Below are positions 9,443-22,100 of a stretch of DNA of 64,000 bases, piece by piece. A model generated the notes under the pieces. That model searched no databases and was not told the DNA's origin. It saw nothing but the letters and a program-made list of their open reading frames with translations. Position numbers and translations under genes: made by a program. The DNA is from Cololabis saira (taxonomy: Eukaryota; Chordata; Actinopteri; Beloniformes; Belonidae): positions 6,307,847 to 6,371,846 of the forward strand of contig NC_084597.1 of NCBI RefSeq assembly GCF_033807715.1, in the 5' to 3' direction. The first letter of the stretch is position 1; each line of letters begins with the position of its first letter.

Positions 9443-10171
9443 GAACAGGAGACATTAGATAGGGAAGAGAGAGAGGGAAATGTTGAGAATGAAGGAGAGG
9501 GCGAGATAAGCCAGCCTGAGAGAGACGAGGGTGAGGATGTGTACCACAAGCTAAATCAACCTGATCCAAGAGTCATTCCCCCCCAGCATCTGCTGAACAA
9601 GACTCTTACCCTTCAGGAAAAATGGTTTAGGGACTTTCCTTGGGTTCATTATGTGCCAAATGCAGGGGGGGGGGTGTTTTGTTTCTATTGTAAAGAGGCA
9701 TTCAAAAGGCAGGTAAGCCCTCTTGCTAAAAATGCTGATTTAGCCTTTGTGGTTTCTGGTTTTAAAAACTGGAAAAAAGCCATTGAGAAATTTCGAGCCC
9801 ATGAAAACAGCCATGCACACAAAGTTGCTATCACAACACACACACACCTTCACAGAAGCATTGAGACACACCTATCATCAGTGAAGATGCAGCAGCAAAA
9901 AGAAGCCAGATCATGTTTGCTGAAGATAATGCAATCAGTTCGTTACCTTGCTCGTCAGGGTCTAGCACTACGTGGACATGAGAGTGATGGGCGAAACTTG
10001 GTTCAGCTACTGAAGCTTAGAGCAGAGGACGATGAGGTTCTTAAGCATTGGCTCAGTAAGCCCTACCATTACACAAGTCCAGAAGTGCAGAATGAGATGC
10101 TAACTATTATGGGCAACTCCGTTCTGCGAAATATATCAAAGGAAATACATGAGGTGTCCACACTGTCAGAT
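9443..10171 (+). pseudogene. hAT transposase, N-terminal TTF zinc-finger exon
   Basis: Exon start chosen at the acceptor TTTCTAG|GAACAG. It opens with a Glu-rich stretch, then LTLQEKWFRDFPWVHY and CFYCKEAF, with FRAHENSHAH about 50 residues on: the Cys/His pattern of a TTF-type DNA-binding finger in ZMYM-like hAT transposases. The frame closes after VSTLSD at 10171, where inserted DNA begins. The G-run at about 9665-9674 leaves the frame open. The protein would bind transposon ends; the rest of the gene resumes at 10913. Confidence 0.7.
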
Positions 10172-10189
10172 TAATCAAAGTTTGAATTA

Positions 10190-10905
10190 GGTTTGTGCTT
10201 ATGAAACCACCAGAATCAGAATTTAGGCCTATTAAAGTCAGCTTATTAAGCTGACTGCTGGTTGTCACATTCTTATCACATGTTAACAGATGAGGGCAGC
10301 CCTTCCTGTGTTCCGTTAAGGGTTTGGGCTATCCTGGGACAACTGTCCCATTGTAAGGTTAGCCGGCACGCATCTGTTTCAAGACCCACATGAGACTTCC
10401 TGTTCTCCAGAAGGGGCCCCATTTGACCCCTTTGACCTTCGTGTTTCTTAAAGACTTTAAGCTGACTGCTGGTTATCACATGTTAACAGATGACAGGGCA
10501 GCCCTTCCTGAGTTTGGGCTGTCCAACAACTATCCCATTGTAAGTTGGACAATCTGTTCACACCACAGATAAGTTACTTATTAACTGAAAAGTCATAGGT
10601 GTGACCTTTTTAACTATCATCTGATACCATGTCTGTTCTCCATCTGTTCATTGTCCATTATCTATACATTGACAGTCAGTTTACCAAATATGGTCATTCC
10701 TGTCATCCTTGCTGAATAAAAGCGCCAGCCTGCAGGGATAATTTGTGAGAAGGCCTGACGAGTTCTAAGAGGAGGGCCGTGTTGCCCTGAAGCTCCTCAG
10801 ACTTCTCCCCAAAGCTTCTGCAGAGGCGCCTTGAAAATCATTCCACATTCTCTGTGTCTTTCCTAAGTTATGAATTTATGTTATGATGATTTACGAAACC
10901 TAACA
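10190..10905 (+). mobile_element. Probable solo LTR inserted in the hAT transposase
   Basis: The block separates two consecutive pieces of the transposase. It starts near TGTGCTTATG and ends near CCTAACACA, with AATAAA at 10715-10720 and a pyrimidine-rich part downstream, as an LTR would. A segment beginning CTGACTGCTGGTT is tandemly repeated (10253 and 10460). Exact ends and the target duplication are not certain. Confidence 0.4.
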
Positions 10906-10912
10906 CACACTC

Positions 10913-11467
10913 ATGTACTCCATCATAATTGATGGAGTACAAGATTTGTCTGGGAATGAACAAGAGGCCATATGCCTACGCTATGTAGATAGTGATTTGC
11001 TACCTCATGAGGACTTTTTGGGCCTCTATCAAGTCTCCTCAACAACAGGGAAAGAGTTGGCTCGGATGGCAACTGATGTCCTCCTTCGATTGAACCTGCC
11101 CTTATCCTGCCTTCGCGGGCAGAGCTATGATGGGGCAGCCAATATGGCAGGTGGAGCTAAAGGCGTTCAGGCAGTCATAAAAGAAACACAGCCTCTTGCT
11201 CTCTACGTTCATTGTGGTCCTCATTGCATTAATCTGGTGACACAGACAGCCTGTAGCACAAGCACTATTGTGTCCAATGCGCTGGATTTAGTCCACAAAC
11301 TTGGCAATCTGTACCATCTATCTGGGAAATATAAAACCATATTTAAGGAGGTTGCCCAGTGAGAAGCAGAGAGTTTCAGAACTCTGACGCCCCTCTGCCC
11401 CACACGATGGCTCATGAGGGTGGTAGCTATCCAGGCTGTTGTAGACCAATACGAAAAGATTTTGGTC

Positions 11468-11470
<3 letters not shown>
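10913..11470 (+). pseudogene. hAT transposase, RNase H-like core (5' part)
   Basis: The frame reads YSIIIDGVQDLSGNEQEA, containing the first catalytic Asp of the hAT RNase H fold. LRGQSYDGAANMAGGAKGVQ and YVHCGPHCINLVTQ follow, a block very typical of hAT transposases related to ZMYM6-like proteins. A TGA at 11360 breaks the frame, but the same phase continues (FRTLTPLCPTRWLMR) to DQYEKILVS, where the L1 insertion at 11471 cuts it. The next residues are found at 19571, so this is one interrupted gene. Confidence 0.75.
11457..11470 (+). repeat. Left target duplication of the L1 insertion
   Basis: AGATTTTGGTCAGT at 11457-11470 is repeated exactly at 19558-19571. A T-run follows at once, as expected for the poly(A) end of a LINE inserted on the minus strand. 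Confidence 0.9.
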
Positions 11471-11504
<34 letters not shown>

Positions 11505-11506
<2 letters not shown>

Positions 11507-11962
11507 TTGTCTGCACACATATTATTGATTGATACCATGACGGTAGAAACCAAAAGTGTATATATGTGCATTATTACTATATGTAATATATACATATATA
11601 TACGCACACATATGCGTACACATACATAAATATACACATACAAACCCAGTGTTTTTTTGTTTTTTTTGGGGGGGGGGAGGGGGTGGGGGGGGGGGGGGGG
11701 GTGACGACATCCACTGCCAATCCAGGAAGCAGGAACACACGGAGGCACACGTCAAGCACTGGAAATCTGCAACAAAAAACCACAAACAAAGCACGAAACC
11801 GGCACGGAGCCAACCAAAACACGAACAGCAATCTTGAGATCTGATCGCAGTCTGAGCTAAGCTATCGCTACCGCTACCTAAACCCAAAAACTAGAGAGCC
11901 AGCATGCAGGTGAACAAGCCAGTGTGTATGTCTATGTGTGTGTGTGTGTATGTATATGATCA

Positions 11963-12015
<53 letters not shown>

Positions 12016-12037
12016 ATGTGACTAAATGACTATATGT

Positions 12038-12087
<50 letters not shown>

Positions 12088-12709
12088 AACCAAACAAAGC
12101 TCCACCTGAAGTGTATCTATAGTGGGGGAGGGGGGGGAGCGACCCCGCCACCCGCGAGACCAGAGGCCGACAAGGAAGAGCCCGGAACCCAGGCCACCGG
12201 CAAACCCCACAGAGGGGAGAAGTAGGAGGGAGGCAACCCACCGCCTGCGAGCCCCCCCCCCAGCCCGGCGGCGGCCGAGGGGGCCCGCGGGCGGGGCCCC
12301 CACGGCGCGGAAAGAAGCAGCCAGGGATCCCGCGGCGGCGGACCGCGACCCAGGCAATCCCCGGCCACCCGGTCCGGGCCGGACACGCGGCCAGGAGGCC
12401 CTCACCCTTCAGGCCAACGACCCCCACCCGGCAGGGGGCCAGCCTGCCCGGAGAGACTGAGCCGCCCCGGCCGCCGACGCGGGCAGGCGCACCCGTCCCC
12501 CACGAAAGTGGCCCTCCAAGACCAGAGGGGCGCCCCGCCGTAGAGGCAGCGGGGGGGACCGGAGACGGGCCCGGAGAGAGGGAACCCCCCAACAAGGCGA
12601 CACCCGCGCAGGCCCGACAACGGAGGGCCCCAGACCCAGGCATCCCATTCATTCATCCATTCACCTATCCGATACCTATACTAATAATAATATAATATAC
12701 TATACATAA

Positions 12710-12764
<55 letters not shown>

Positions 12765-14011
12765 CATCTTTGTATAATATAATATTGATAAATTATTAAG
12801 TTTTTGATGTCCTGCCAATGGAGGCTCAAATCCTCCATGGCAGGACCCTTCCATACCGCATTCTCACCGACACAGACATACAATCACGCACCGTTTCCCC
12901 CTCCCCGGGGGGGTCCAGCACTGCCAGAAGGCACCCCAGGCTGCACGGCGGGCCCCGCCAGGCCCGGGTAACCCGACCCACCCGTCCGAGGCCCAGGCCG
13001 GTGAGGGAACGCGGGTGATGTGGGACCCCCTCCCGCCCCTTGTGTTGAGTGCATGTGATTAATGCCATAAAAACAGGGAGGAGGGAGGGCCAAGTATCGA
13101 TTGACACCGACCCCCCCCCCCTCCCGAACTACGTGTCCTTGTCAAGTGTATTTATAAAGTGTTGAATGTGCAGTGTCTAGTTTGCTGTTAAAACCGTGAG
13201 GCGGGGAGTGCCGGGCCACGCGGGACAGTGCCCCCCACGACCCGGACCCCCCGCCTTTCGCCTATGTGCGTATGAATCGTGTAGGGGGGGCAAGAGGGGG
13301 AGCGGAGGCCGAAGCCAGGAGGCAGGACCAGATAAGACACCCGCGTCCCCCCACCGGCCATCCAGTAGACGGGGGCCGGCCCCCCGAGCCGGGCCAGGGC
13401 CCCACCGTACCTCCACGGGCGCCCCCGGAGCCGCCGGAGCCCCCAGACGGAGGGGGAAACGGTCCAACATCCTCCCATTCATACTGACAACATAAGACAT
13501 AGATACCTGGGAATGGCGCCACCCCGCCGCCGCGCCCGCCCGTGCACCCCCCGGTCAGGGGAGGCCCGATCTCCGGACCCGGCCCCACCCCCCCCCGAGG
13601 CCACCCCGGCGGACACCCCAAGGGTCACGGAGTCCCCACATCCGCAGGGGCACTTGGCCCCCGCCCAGCGACGGAGGACCAAGGCAGCAATGCCCCCCCA
13701 GCGCAGACAGCCACCCCCCACCCAGGCAGGACCGGGCCCTCCGGGTGGGACCCCCACGTCCACGGCCCAGCCCCCCCCAGGAGGCCCGGAGACGCCCAAG
13801 CCACCGCCCCCCGCCCGAGCCCTCCCCAGCCACCCCCCCCACCGCCATGAGGTACCCCCCCCCACAGGCCCCCAAGGCCCCCACCGGCCAGGGACAGGAC
13901 CCCGCGGCCCCACCCACCGCCCCCCAGGGGCCACCAGAGGCCCGCGCCCCAGACCCCCCAAGCCGACCCCCAACCCCAAGGGCTACGAGATCACCCCCCC
14001 CCCCGCCCCCA
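11505..14011 (-). other. GC-rich, microsatellite-laden L1 3' UTR
   Basis: Contains a G-run at 11668-11702, (TG)n at about 11935-12085 and GC-rich DNA at 12125-12650. An (AAT)n-type run lies at about 12685-12765, and very C-rich DNA (G-rich on the transcribed minus strand) at 12880-14011. Many tracts of four or more Gs on the minus strand could form quadruplexes. The overlapping long frames on both strands are explained by GC content and are not genes. Confidence 0.7.
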
Positions 14012-16515
14012 CTAGGTAACGAGGCCAATAATCGGGGACCACAGAGAGTGCAATTCAGCCGAGTGTTGTTCAGTGGAGGCAGACATTATCTCACTACTAA
14101 TATGATCTGATAAAAGATTCCTAAAATGGTTAATACATAAACTGGATTTTTGTTTCCAATTTACTAGAATGGTTTTCTTTGCGATACATAAGGCAGTGAG
14201 AACCCGGTGTGTCCAATTAGGATCTATTTGAGTGTCTCCCAGGTGACCTAATATACACACCGTGGGGCACACTGGGATTCTGTGGTCGATCCATGTGGAT
14301 AAATCCTCACAAATCTCCTTCCAGAACCTCTGTACCGGTGTACAGAACCATAAAGCATGCATATAATTATCTGGGGTGTTCTCTGTGCACTGTGAACAGA
14401 TATTAGAGGTGACAAAGCCCATCTGGAACATCCTTTGTCCAGTATAATGTATTCTATGAAGAACTTTATACTGTATAAGTTGTAAGTTTGGGTTTTTAGT
14501 CATAGTAAACGTATTTAAGCATATTTGTGACCAAGAAAGCTGGTCGGTATTCAGAGAGAGATCCGCCTCCCACTTGGAGATCGGGAGAGAGACTGACTCG
14601 TCCAGTTTAGACACTAACCTGTAAAGTTTTGATAACAACTTTGAATTGCTTAGATTTAATAAATCTATTATCTTAGCGGGAAGTTGTAAGTCTAATTGTC
14701 TAATTTTGTATGTTTTATTTATTATGGCCTTGAGTTGTTGATACTCTAAAAATTTACTCCTGCTGTAAGTGCTGTAAGTACCGTATTCCTTGATCTCTCC
14801 ATTGAACGAAGTTAACCATCTTTTTATCATTTTTCACGATGTCTGGGTTGTTCCATATGGGTGTACGGTCACATGGAAAAAGTGAAATTTTAGCTACTTT
14901 AAGAAATTCCCACCAAGCTGATAAAGTTGTGCTAATATTAATGCTTTTGAAACATTGATGACGTTTGATACTTTGACTAATAAATGGTAACTCTGAGATT
15001 TCTAGTTCGTTGCAAAACACTTGCTCTGAGTCCAGCCATTGACTATCTAAAGGATGATCCTTTGACCATTTTACAATATACTGTAATTTATTGGCAAGGA
15101 AGTAATACTGAAAATTAGGTAGCTCTAAACCTCCATATTCTTTAGATTTCTGCAATGTCTTTAAACTAATGCGTGGAGTTTTATTTTTCCACAGAAATTT
15201 TGAAACACCTGAGTCCAGCGATTTAAACCAGGAAATAGGGGGTTTGAATGGTATCATTGAGAAAAAATAATTTACTTTTGGTAAAACCATCATTTTAATG
15301 GTGGCTATTCTACCCATGAGTGAAATGGGGAGAGAGCTCCATCTAGCAAGATCATCTTCTATTTTCTTTATAAGCTGAACGTAATTTAATTTTATTAACT
15401 CTGACAGCCTAGGGGAGATGTTTATGCCTAAATATCTAATGTTCCCTGATTGTAATTGAGTATTGGATATATTCCTAAAATTGCAGTTCACGCACAAAAC
15501 GGTGGATTTAGACCAATTAATAGAATAATCAGACAGAGATGAAAATCCCTCTATAAGTGCAATTGTCTGTGATAGTGAAGATCGTGAGTTCTGGAGGAAG
15601 AGGAGTACGTCATCCGCATAAAGACTTATTTTGTGCTCTACTATTTTGCATTGTATACCTTTAATATTTTGATTTTGTCTAATAGCTGCTGCTAAAGGTT
15701 CGATAAATATTGCAAATAATGAGGGAGATAGAGGGCAACCCTGTCTAGTGCCTCTTTGCAAGGTAAAACTTGTAGAGATTTGATCATTTGTCCTTACACG
15801 TGCCTTGGGAGAGCTGTATAATATTTTTACCCAGTCAATGAAAGATTCACCAAATCCAAATTTATGTAAGGTTGCCAATAGAAACTTCCATTTTACCTTA
15901 TCGAATGCTTTTTCCGCGTCTAAGGATATAATAGTAGTTTCCTGTTTATTGATACTGGAATAATCTATAATATTTAATAATCTGCGAATATTAGTAGAGG
16001 AATGTCTACCTTTAATAAAGCCTGTTTGATCCGGATGTATAATAGAAGGGGTGACTCTTTTCAGACGTTCAGTAAGGGCCTTGCTAATTATTTTAAGGTC
16101 TACATTTATTAATGAAATTGGGCGGTAGCTCGATGGGAGCAAGGGATCTTTATCCGGTTTTAATAAAAGACTAATATTAGCAGAGTTCATATTTAAGGGT
16201 AAGCTTTTATTTTCCCTAATATTTAGAATCATTTTATAAAATGTTGGTGCTAATATGCTCCAGAATTCCTTATAAAATTCAGCTGGGAAACCGTCTGGGC
16301 CCGGAGCTTTATTATTGGGCATATGTTGAAGAGCTTCATGGAGTTCTCCTATTGAGAGTGGTGAATCTAAATTCGTAACCTGTTCCTGATGTAACTTTGG
16401 CAGGTTAATTTCTCCAAGAAACTCATTAATGGATTGATCAGATGGTTCAATTTGTGACGAGTATAATTTGTAGTAAAAGTCTCTAAAGATTGTGAAGTTA
16501 TTGTTAAATTTAGGG
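14012..16515 (-). pseudogene. L1 ORF2: reverse transcriptase and C-terminal domain
   Basis: Two overlapping frames (16631-14754 and 14830-14012) form one protein with a frameshift near 14790. Recognisable blocks are NNKAPGPDGFPAEFYK, SSYRPISLINVDLKI, SLDAEKAFDKVKW, RGTRQGCPLSPSLFA, the catalytic YADD (codons at 15620-15609), and a C-terminal Cys-His knuckle (CSQCTENTPDNYMHALWFC). This is the L1 reverse transcriptase that copies LINE RNA at the nicked target. The first 35 or so codons of the upper frame belong to the neighbouring L2 sequence. Dead because of truncation and frameshift. Confidence 0.85.
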
Positions 16516-16538
16516 AGGCCATTGCTTATCTTACGACA

Positions 16539-18629
16539 GTGCGAAATAGTGATGTAGTCGAGGCCAGTGACCTGGGTTCTACCTCTGCAGATGTTGATTT
16601 CCTTGCTAGTAACACTGCTGATTTGTTGCATTCAGCTTTAGATGAAGTTGCTCCTTTGAAAAGGAGGGTTTCTAGCCACAGGAGCTTAACTCCCTGGTAC
16701 AATTCAGATATCCGCATGTTGAAACAAAACGTGCGTAAAATGGAAAGGAAGTGGTACTCTTGTAGGTCTGTAGACTCTCATCGTGAATGGAAAGATATTC
16801 TAATAGTATATAAAAAAGCCATTCGCAAAGCCAGAACAGCTTATTATTCAACGCTGATAGAGGATAACAAAAGTAACCCACGTTTTCTGTTCAGCACTGT
16901 AGCCAGGCTGACAAAGAGTCACAACTCTGTTGAGCCGTGCATTCCTGCAGCTCTCAGTAGTGAGGACTTTATGGGCTTCTTCAACAGTAAAATCGCGAGA
17001 ATTAGAGAAGAAATCAACCAGCCGGTTGTAGGTGTTTCTTCAGCTTTAGCGACTTCCCTAGGCTCTGACTTGTCTCTAGACTGTTTTGATCCTATAGACC
17101 TCCCTGAGCTGACTTCACTCGTTAATAGAGCTAAGTCAACCACATGTATGTTAGACCCCATCCCGACTCGTCTATTCAAACATGTTTTTTCTCTTATTGG
17201 TACGACAATACTGGACCAAATTAACCTATCCCTAAGTTTAGGATATGTACCACAGGTTTTCAAAGTCGCAGTAATTAAACCTTTACTTAAAAAACCTTCT
17301 CTTGACCCAGACACCTTAGCTAATTATAGACCAATTTCCAACCTTCCATTTGTGTCTAAAATTCTGGAAAAGGCAGTTTCAAGCCAGTTATGTGACTATT
17401 TGTATAGAAATGATCTGTTTGAAGTCTTTCAGTCAGGGTTCAGAATGCATCATAGCACAGAGACAGCACTTGTTCGAGTCACGAATGACCTCCTTATGGC
17501 CTCAGATAAGGGATTAGTGTCCATACTGGTTCTACTGGACCTCAGTGCTGCTTTTGACACTATAGATCATGGCATTTTACTGCACAGGTTAGAGCATGTT
17601 ATTGGGATTAAAGGGACAGCTCTATGTTGGTTTAAATCATATCTATCTGACAGGTTCCAGTTTGTTCATGTACATGAGGTTTCTTCAGAACAGTCAAGGG
17701 TCTGTTATGGTGTTCCGCAGGGTTCAGTGCTAGGGCCAATCTTGTTCAGTTTATACATGCAGCCGTTGGGAAGTATAATCCAGAATCACGGCATACACTT
17801 TCATTGTTATGCTGATGATACGCAGCTCTATTTGTCTATGAAGCCGGATGAAACAGAACCGTTAGTTAAACTTCAGGCATGTCTTAGGGACATCAAGGAC
17901 TGGATGTCCAGAAATTTCCTGCTTCTAAATTCAGATAAAACAGAGGTTATCATTCTTGGTCCAGAGCATCTTAGGAAGGGATTAGATGGTGTTGCGATGG
18001 CTTCCAGTGCAACTGTGAGAAATCTTGGTGTTATTTTCGATCAGGATTTGTCGTTTAAACCATATGTCAATCAGGTTTGTAAAATAGCCTTTTTCCATCT
18101 CCGTAATATTGCAAAGATTAGGAAAATCCTCTCACAGAGTGATGCAGAAAAACTAGTTCATGCGTTTGTATCTTCTAGACTAGATTACTGTAATGTGTTG
18201 TTAGCAGGATGTCCAAGTAATTTGCTGAATAGGCTCCAGCTGATCCAAAATGCAGCAGCACGAGTACTGACAGGAATTAGCAGGAGAGACCACGTCTCTC
18301 CAGTGTTAGCGTCGCTCCATTGGTTACCCGTAAAATTCAGAATCCAATTTAAAATTTTATTACTTGCGTATAAAGCCCAAAACGGCTTAGCTCCGCATTA
18401 TTTGCAAGACCTGATAGTGCCTTATGTTCCTGTCAGAGCTCTCCGTTCTCAGAGTGCAGGTTTACTCGTAGTTCCTAGAGTATCTAAATGTAGATTTGGA
18501 GGGCGGGCGTTCTGCTATCAGGCACCATTACTTTGGAACCAACTTCCAATCTGGGTTAAGGAGGCTGACTCCACCTCCACCTTTAAAACTAAACTTAAAA
18601 CCTTTCTGTTTAGTAAAGCCTATAGTTAG
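16539..18629 (+). CDS. L2 LINE reverse transcriptase, open frame of 696 codons
   Basis: Unbroken from the linker region to the C-terminus. The order is a basic linker (ALDEVAPLKRRV), RT core (LANYRPISNLPFVSKILEK), motif A (LDLSAAFDTIDH, about residue 333), GVPQGSVLGPILFSLYM, catalytic YADD at residues 424-427, and the usual C-terminal LASLHWLPVKFRIQFK and LLWNQLP blocks. The N-terminal endonuclease is missing because the copy is 5'-truncated, so it cannot move by itself. The ATG at 16539 is not expected to be a real start. The lack of stops implies a young insertion. Confidence 0.85.
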   Translation: MRNSDVVEASDLGSTSADVDFLASNTADLLHSALDEVAPLKRRVSSHRSLTPWYNSDIRMLKQNVRKMERKWYSCRSVDSHREWKDILIVYKKAIRKARTAYYSTLIEDNKSNPRFLFSTVARLTKSHNSVEPCIPAALSSEDFMGFFNSKIARIREEINQPVVGVSSALATSLGSDLSLDCFDPIDLPELTSLVNRAKSTTCMLDPIPTRLFKHVFSLIGTTILDQINLSLSLGYVPQVFKVAVIKPLLKKPSLDPDTLANYRPISNLPFVSKILEKAVSSQLCDYLYRNDLFEVFQSGFRMHHSTETALVRVTNDLLMASDKGLVSILVLLDLSAAFDTIDHGILLHRLEHVIGIKGTALCWFKSYLSDRFQFVHVHEVSSEQSRVCYGVPQGSVLGPILFSLYMQPLGSIIQNHGIHFHCYADDTQLYLSMKPDETEPLVKLQACLRDIKDWMSRNFLLLNSDKTEVIILGPEHLRKGLDGVAMASSATVRNLGVIFDQDLSFKPYVNQVCKIAFFHLRNIAKIRKILSQSDAEKLVHAFVSSRLDYCNVLLAGCPSNLLNRLQLIQNAAARVLTGISRRDHVSPVLASLHWLPVKFRIQFKILLLAYKAQNGLAPHYLQDLIVPYVPVRALRSQSAGLLVVPRVSKCRFGGRAFCYQAPLLWNQLPIWVKEADSTSTFKTKLKTFLFSKAYS

Positions 18630-18723
18630 TGTTTAGTAAACCTCTAGCTGGTGTTGGTAAATCTCTAGGTAGTGTAAACTTTAGTGTGTCAGAGTCGCTC
18701 CTGTAGTTTCTTGTGCTGGCCCC

Positions 18724-19113
18724 CCCTTCTCCTCCCTTTTCTCTCTTTTGTCCATGTTGCAGCATCCTTTGCCGGACACCGGAACCTGCAGGTGGTCGTG
18801 GGTGGCTTGTAGCTTGCATTACGGAGCACAAGTCTTTCCCTGACCCTGCACCCCAACCTGGGACTTGCTGATTGGGCCGGAGCTTCGGGAGCTGTGTGCT
18901 GGCCTGCGGTCCCCACCCCTGGTCATCCCGTTGCTGCCCCCCCCTTCTCCTCCCTTTTCTCTCTTTTGTCCTGCAGGTGGCCGTGGGTGGCTTGTAGCTT
19001 GCATTACGGAGCACAAGTCTTTTCCTGACCCTGCACCCCAACCTGGGACTTGCTGATTGGGCCGGAGCTTCGGGAGCTGTGTGCTGGCCTGCGGTCCCCA
19101 CCCCCGGTCATCC
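18724..19113 (+). repeat. Tandem duplication in the L2 3' UTR
   Basis: A unit of about 190-215 bases containing CCCCTTCTCCTCCCTTTTCT and GTGGGTGGCTTGTAGCTTGC occurs twice (from about 18720 and about 18935). The first unit has an extra 30-base stretch before the CTGCAGGTGG word. Confidence 0.85.
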
Positions 19114-19420
19114 CGTTGCTGCTTCCACCTGCCTGCTGTGCTGTTGCCGTCCCTGACCCACCAGTCTGGCCCTCGGCAGGAGGGTCCCCCCTGATGAGCC
19201 TGGTCCTGCTCAAGGTTTCTTCCCTCCTAAAGGGGAGTTTTTCCTTGCCACTGTTTGGCTTAAGGTTTTTCTCCCACTAGGGGAGTTTTTTACCTGCCAT
19301 TGTTTATGTAATATCTGCTCGGGGGTCATGTTCTGGGTATGGGTCTCTGTAAAGCGTCTAGAGACAACTCTGTTGTATTAGACGCTATATAAATAAAATT
19401 GAATTGAATTGAATTGAAGA

Positions 19421-19557
19421 TTGAATTTATTAAACAGGGATCATGTGTAACTTCCCCTGACTGGTCCTTAATAGATGTTATGGTTGTTTTTTCTTTGTTT
19501 ATTTTTAATTGATTGGCTAAATATTTTCCTGATCTGTTAGCATGTGCAAATTTGGTC
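19421..19557 (-). pseudogene. L1 ORF2 segment upstream of the L2 insertion
   Basis: On the minus strand this reads FAHANRSGKYLANQLK followed by INKEKTTITSIKDQSG, the linker just before the L1 reverse transcriptase core. It continues the frame that resumes below 16516. Its outer end at 19557 is the 5' truncation point, directly next to the right target duplication. Confidence 0.75.
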
Positions 19558-19570
19558 AGATTTTGGTCAG

Positions 19571-20460
19571 TCTTGAGGAAATGGCATCTGGCTCCTCTGA
19601 CACTAGCATAACTGCAAGGGGGCTTCTGGAGAGGGTTCAGAAGGGGCAGGTTTTGCTTAGCCTGATTATGGCCCTTGAAGGTCTAAAAGAACTTGAATGT
19701 CTTAACCGCTCCCTTCAGAGCAAGACAGTGAGTGTCTCAGGGATGCTGGCGGCTGTTGATTGTGTGGAAAACACAATTCGGGTGAAGAGATGTGATGAAA
19801 AATTTCATCAGATATACACCCAAGCCTGTGACATGATCCAGGAGTTGGACATTGAGATTATTCAGACTCCTCATATCCGGAGACCCCCAAAGCGGTTCAC
19901 AGGAAATGCACCAGCATTTAGGCCCACTTCCCCTGAGGAGTTCTACAGAATAGAATTCTTTAAAATGCTGGATGTAGTGGAGATCCAGTTGACAAGGCGT
20001 TTTGACCAAAGCAGCTTTGAAACACTCAGCCTACTGGAAAAAGTGTTAATAACTGGAAAGGTGGAGGATGTGAATGTGGTCAGTTCGTACCATGAACTAA
20101 ACCGCCATTCGTTGGAGGTACAGCTGGCCATGTTCAAACTTCAGTATCCCTGCAGCACAGTCAGTGAAGTGGTGGATACATTGAGAGCTATGCTGCCAGA
20201 GGTTCGAGGTCTGTTCACTCAAGTAGAAGTGTTGGTCAGGCTTCTTCTTGTTGTGCCATGCTCCTCAGCAGAGGCTGAGAGAAGTTTTAGTGCCTTAAGA
20301 AGGCTCAAGACCTGGCTGCGCTCTTCAATTGACTCAAAAGCGCTTGAACAATGTGGCTGTTTGCCACATCCACCAAGAGCATCTTGACAAACTCGACTTA
20401 GAGGAGATTTGCCAGTCATTTGTGTCTGCAAATGACAAAAGAGGTCACATTTTTGGAGCC
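19571..20460 (+). pseudogene. hAT transposase, C-terminal part with dimerisation domain
   Basis: Continues directly from the frame cut at 11470 (reading VSLEEMASGSSD). It contains GLKELECLNRSLQSKTVSVS, the IRRPPKRF block and the hAT C-terminal dimerisation signature VLVRLLLVVPCSSAEAERSF with SALRRLKTWLRS. A one-base insertion near 20340 shifts the last 45 or so codons; in the other frame NNVAVCHIHQ-like sequence and a stop near 20468 follow. Together with the internal TGA at 11360 this makes the gene inactive. Confidence 0.8.

Positions 20461-22100
<1,640 letters not shown>

Larger units (their letters stand above)
16516..19420 (+). mobile_element. L2 (Maui-type) LINE, 5'-truncated, inserted in L1
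   Basis: Contains an intact 696-codon frame and a 790-base 3' UTR ending AGACGCTATATAAATAAA followed by (ATTGA)n, the well-known tail of fish L2 elements. L1 ORF2 sequence continues on either side. AAATTTA-type flank words on both sides suggest a short target duplication, but it is not perfect. Confidence 0.8.
11471..19557 (-). mobile_element. 5'-truncated L1 retrotransposon, minus strand
   Basis: Flanked by a perfect 14-bp target duplication. The 3' poly(A) is the T-run at 11471-11504. A 2.5-kb 3' UTR rich in G on the minus strand lies at about 11505-14011, and ORF2 runs from 14012 to about 16515 and again at 19421-19557. The break between the ORF2 parts is an L2 insertion (about 16516-19420). 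The copy is 5'-truncated: ORF1 and the endonuclease are missing. Confidence 0.85.

Noticed and set aside
11960..14110. Many overlapping Pro/Arg/Gly-rich frames on both strands
   Set aside because: They arise from GC-rich DNA lacking AT-rich stop codons; no domain, no codon bias, and they lie in the L1 3' UTR.
18610..19280. Frames of 60-160 codons in the L2 3' UTR
   Set aside because: They span a tandem non-coding repeat, have no homologous motif and run on both strands.
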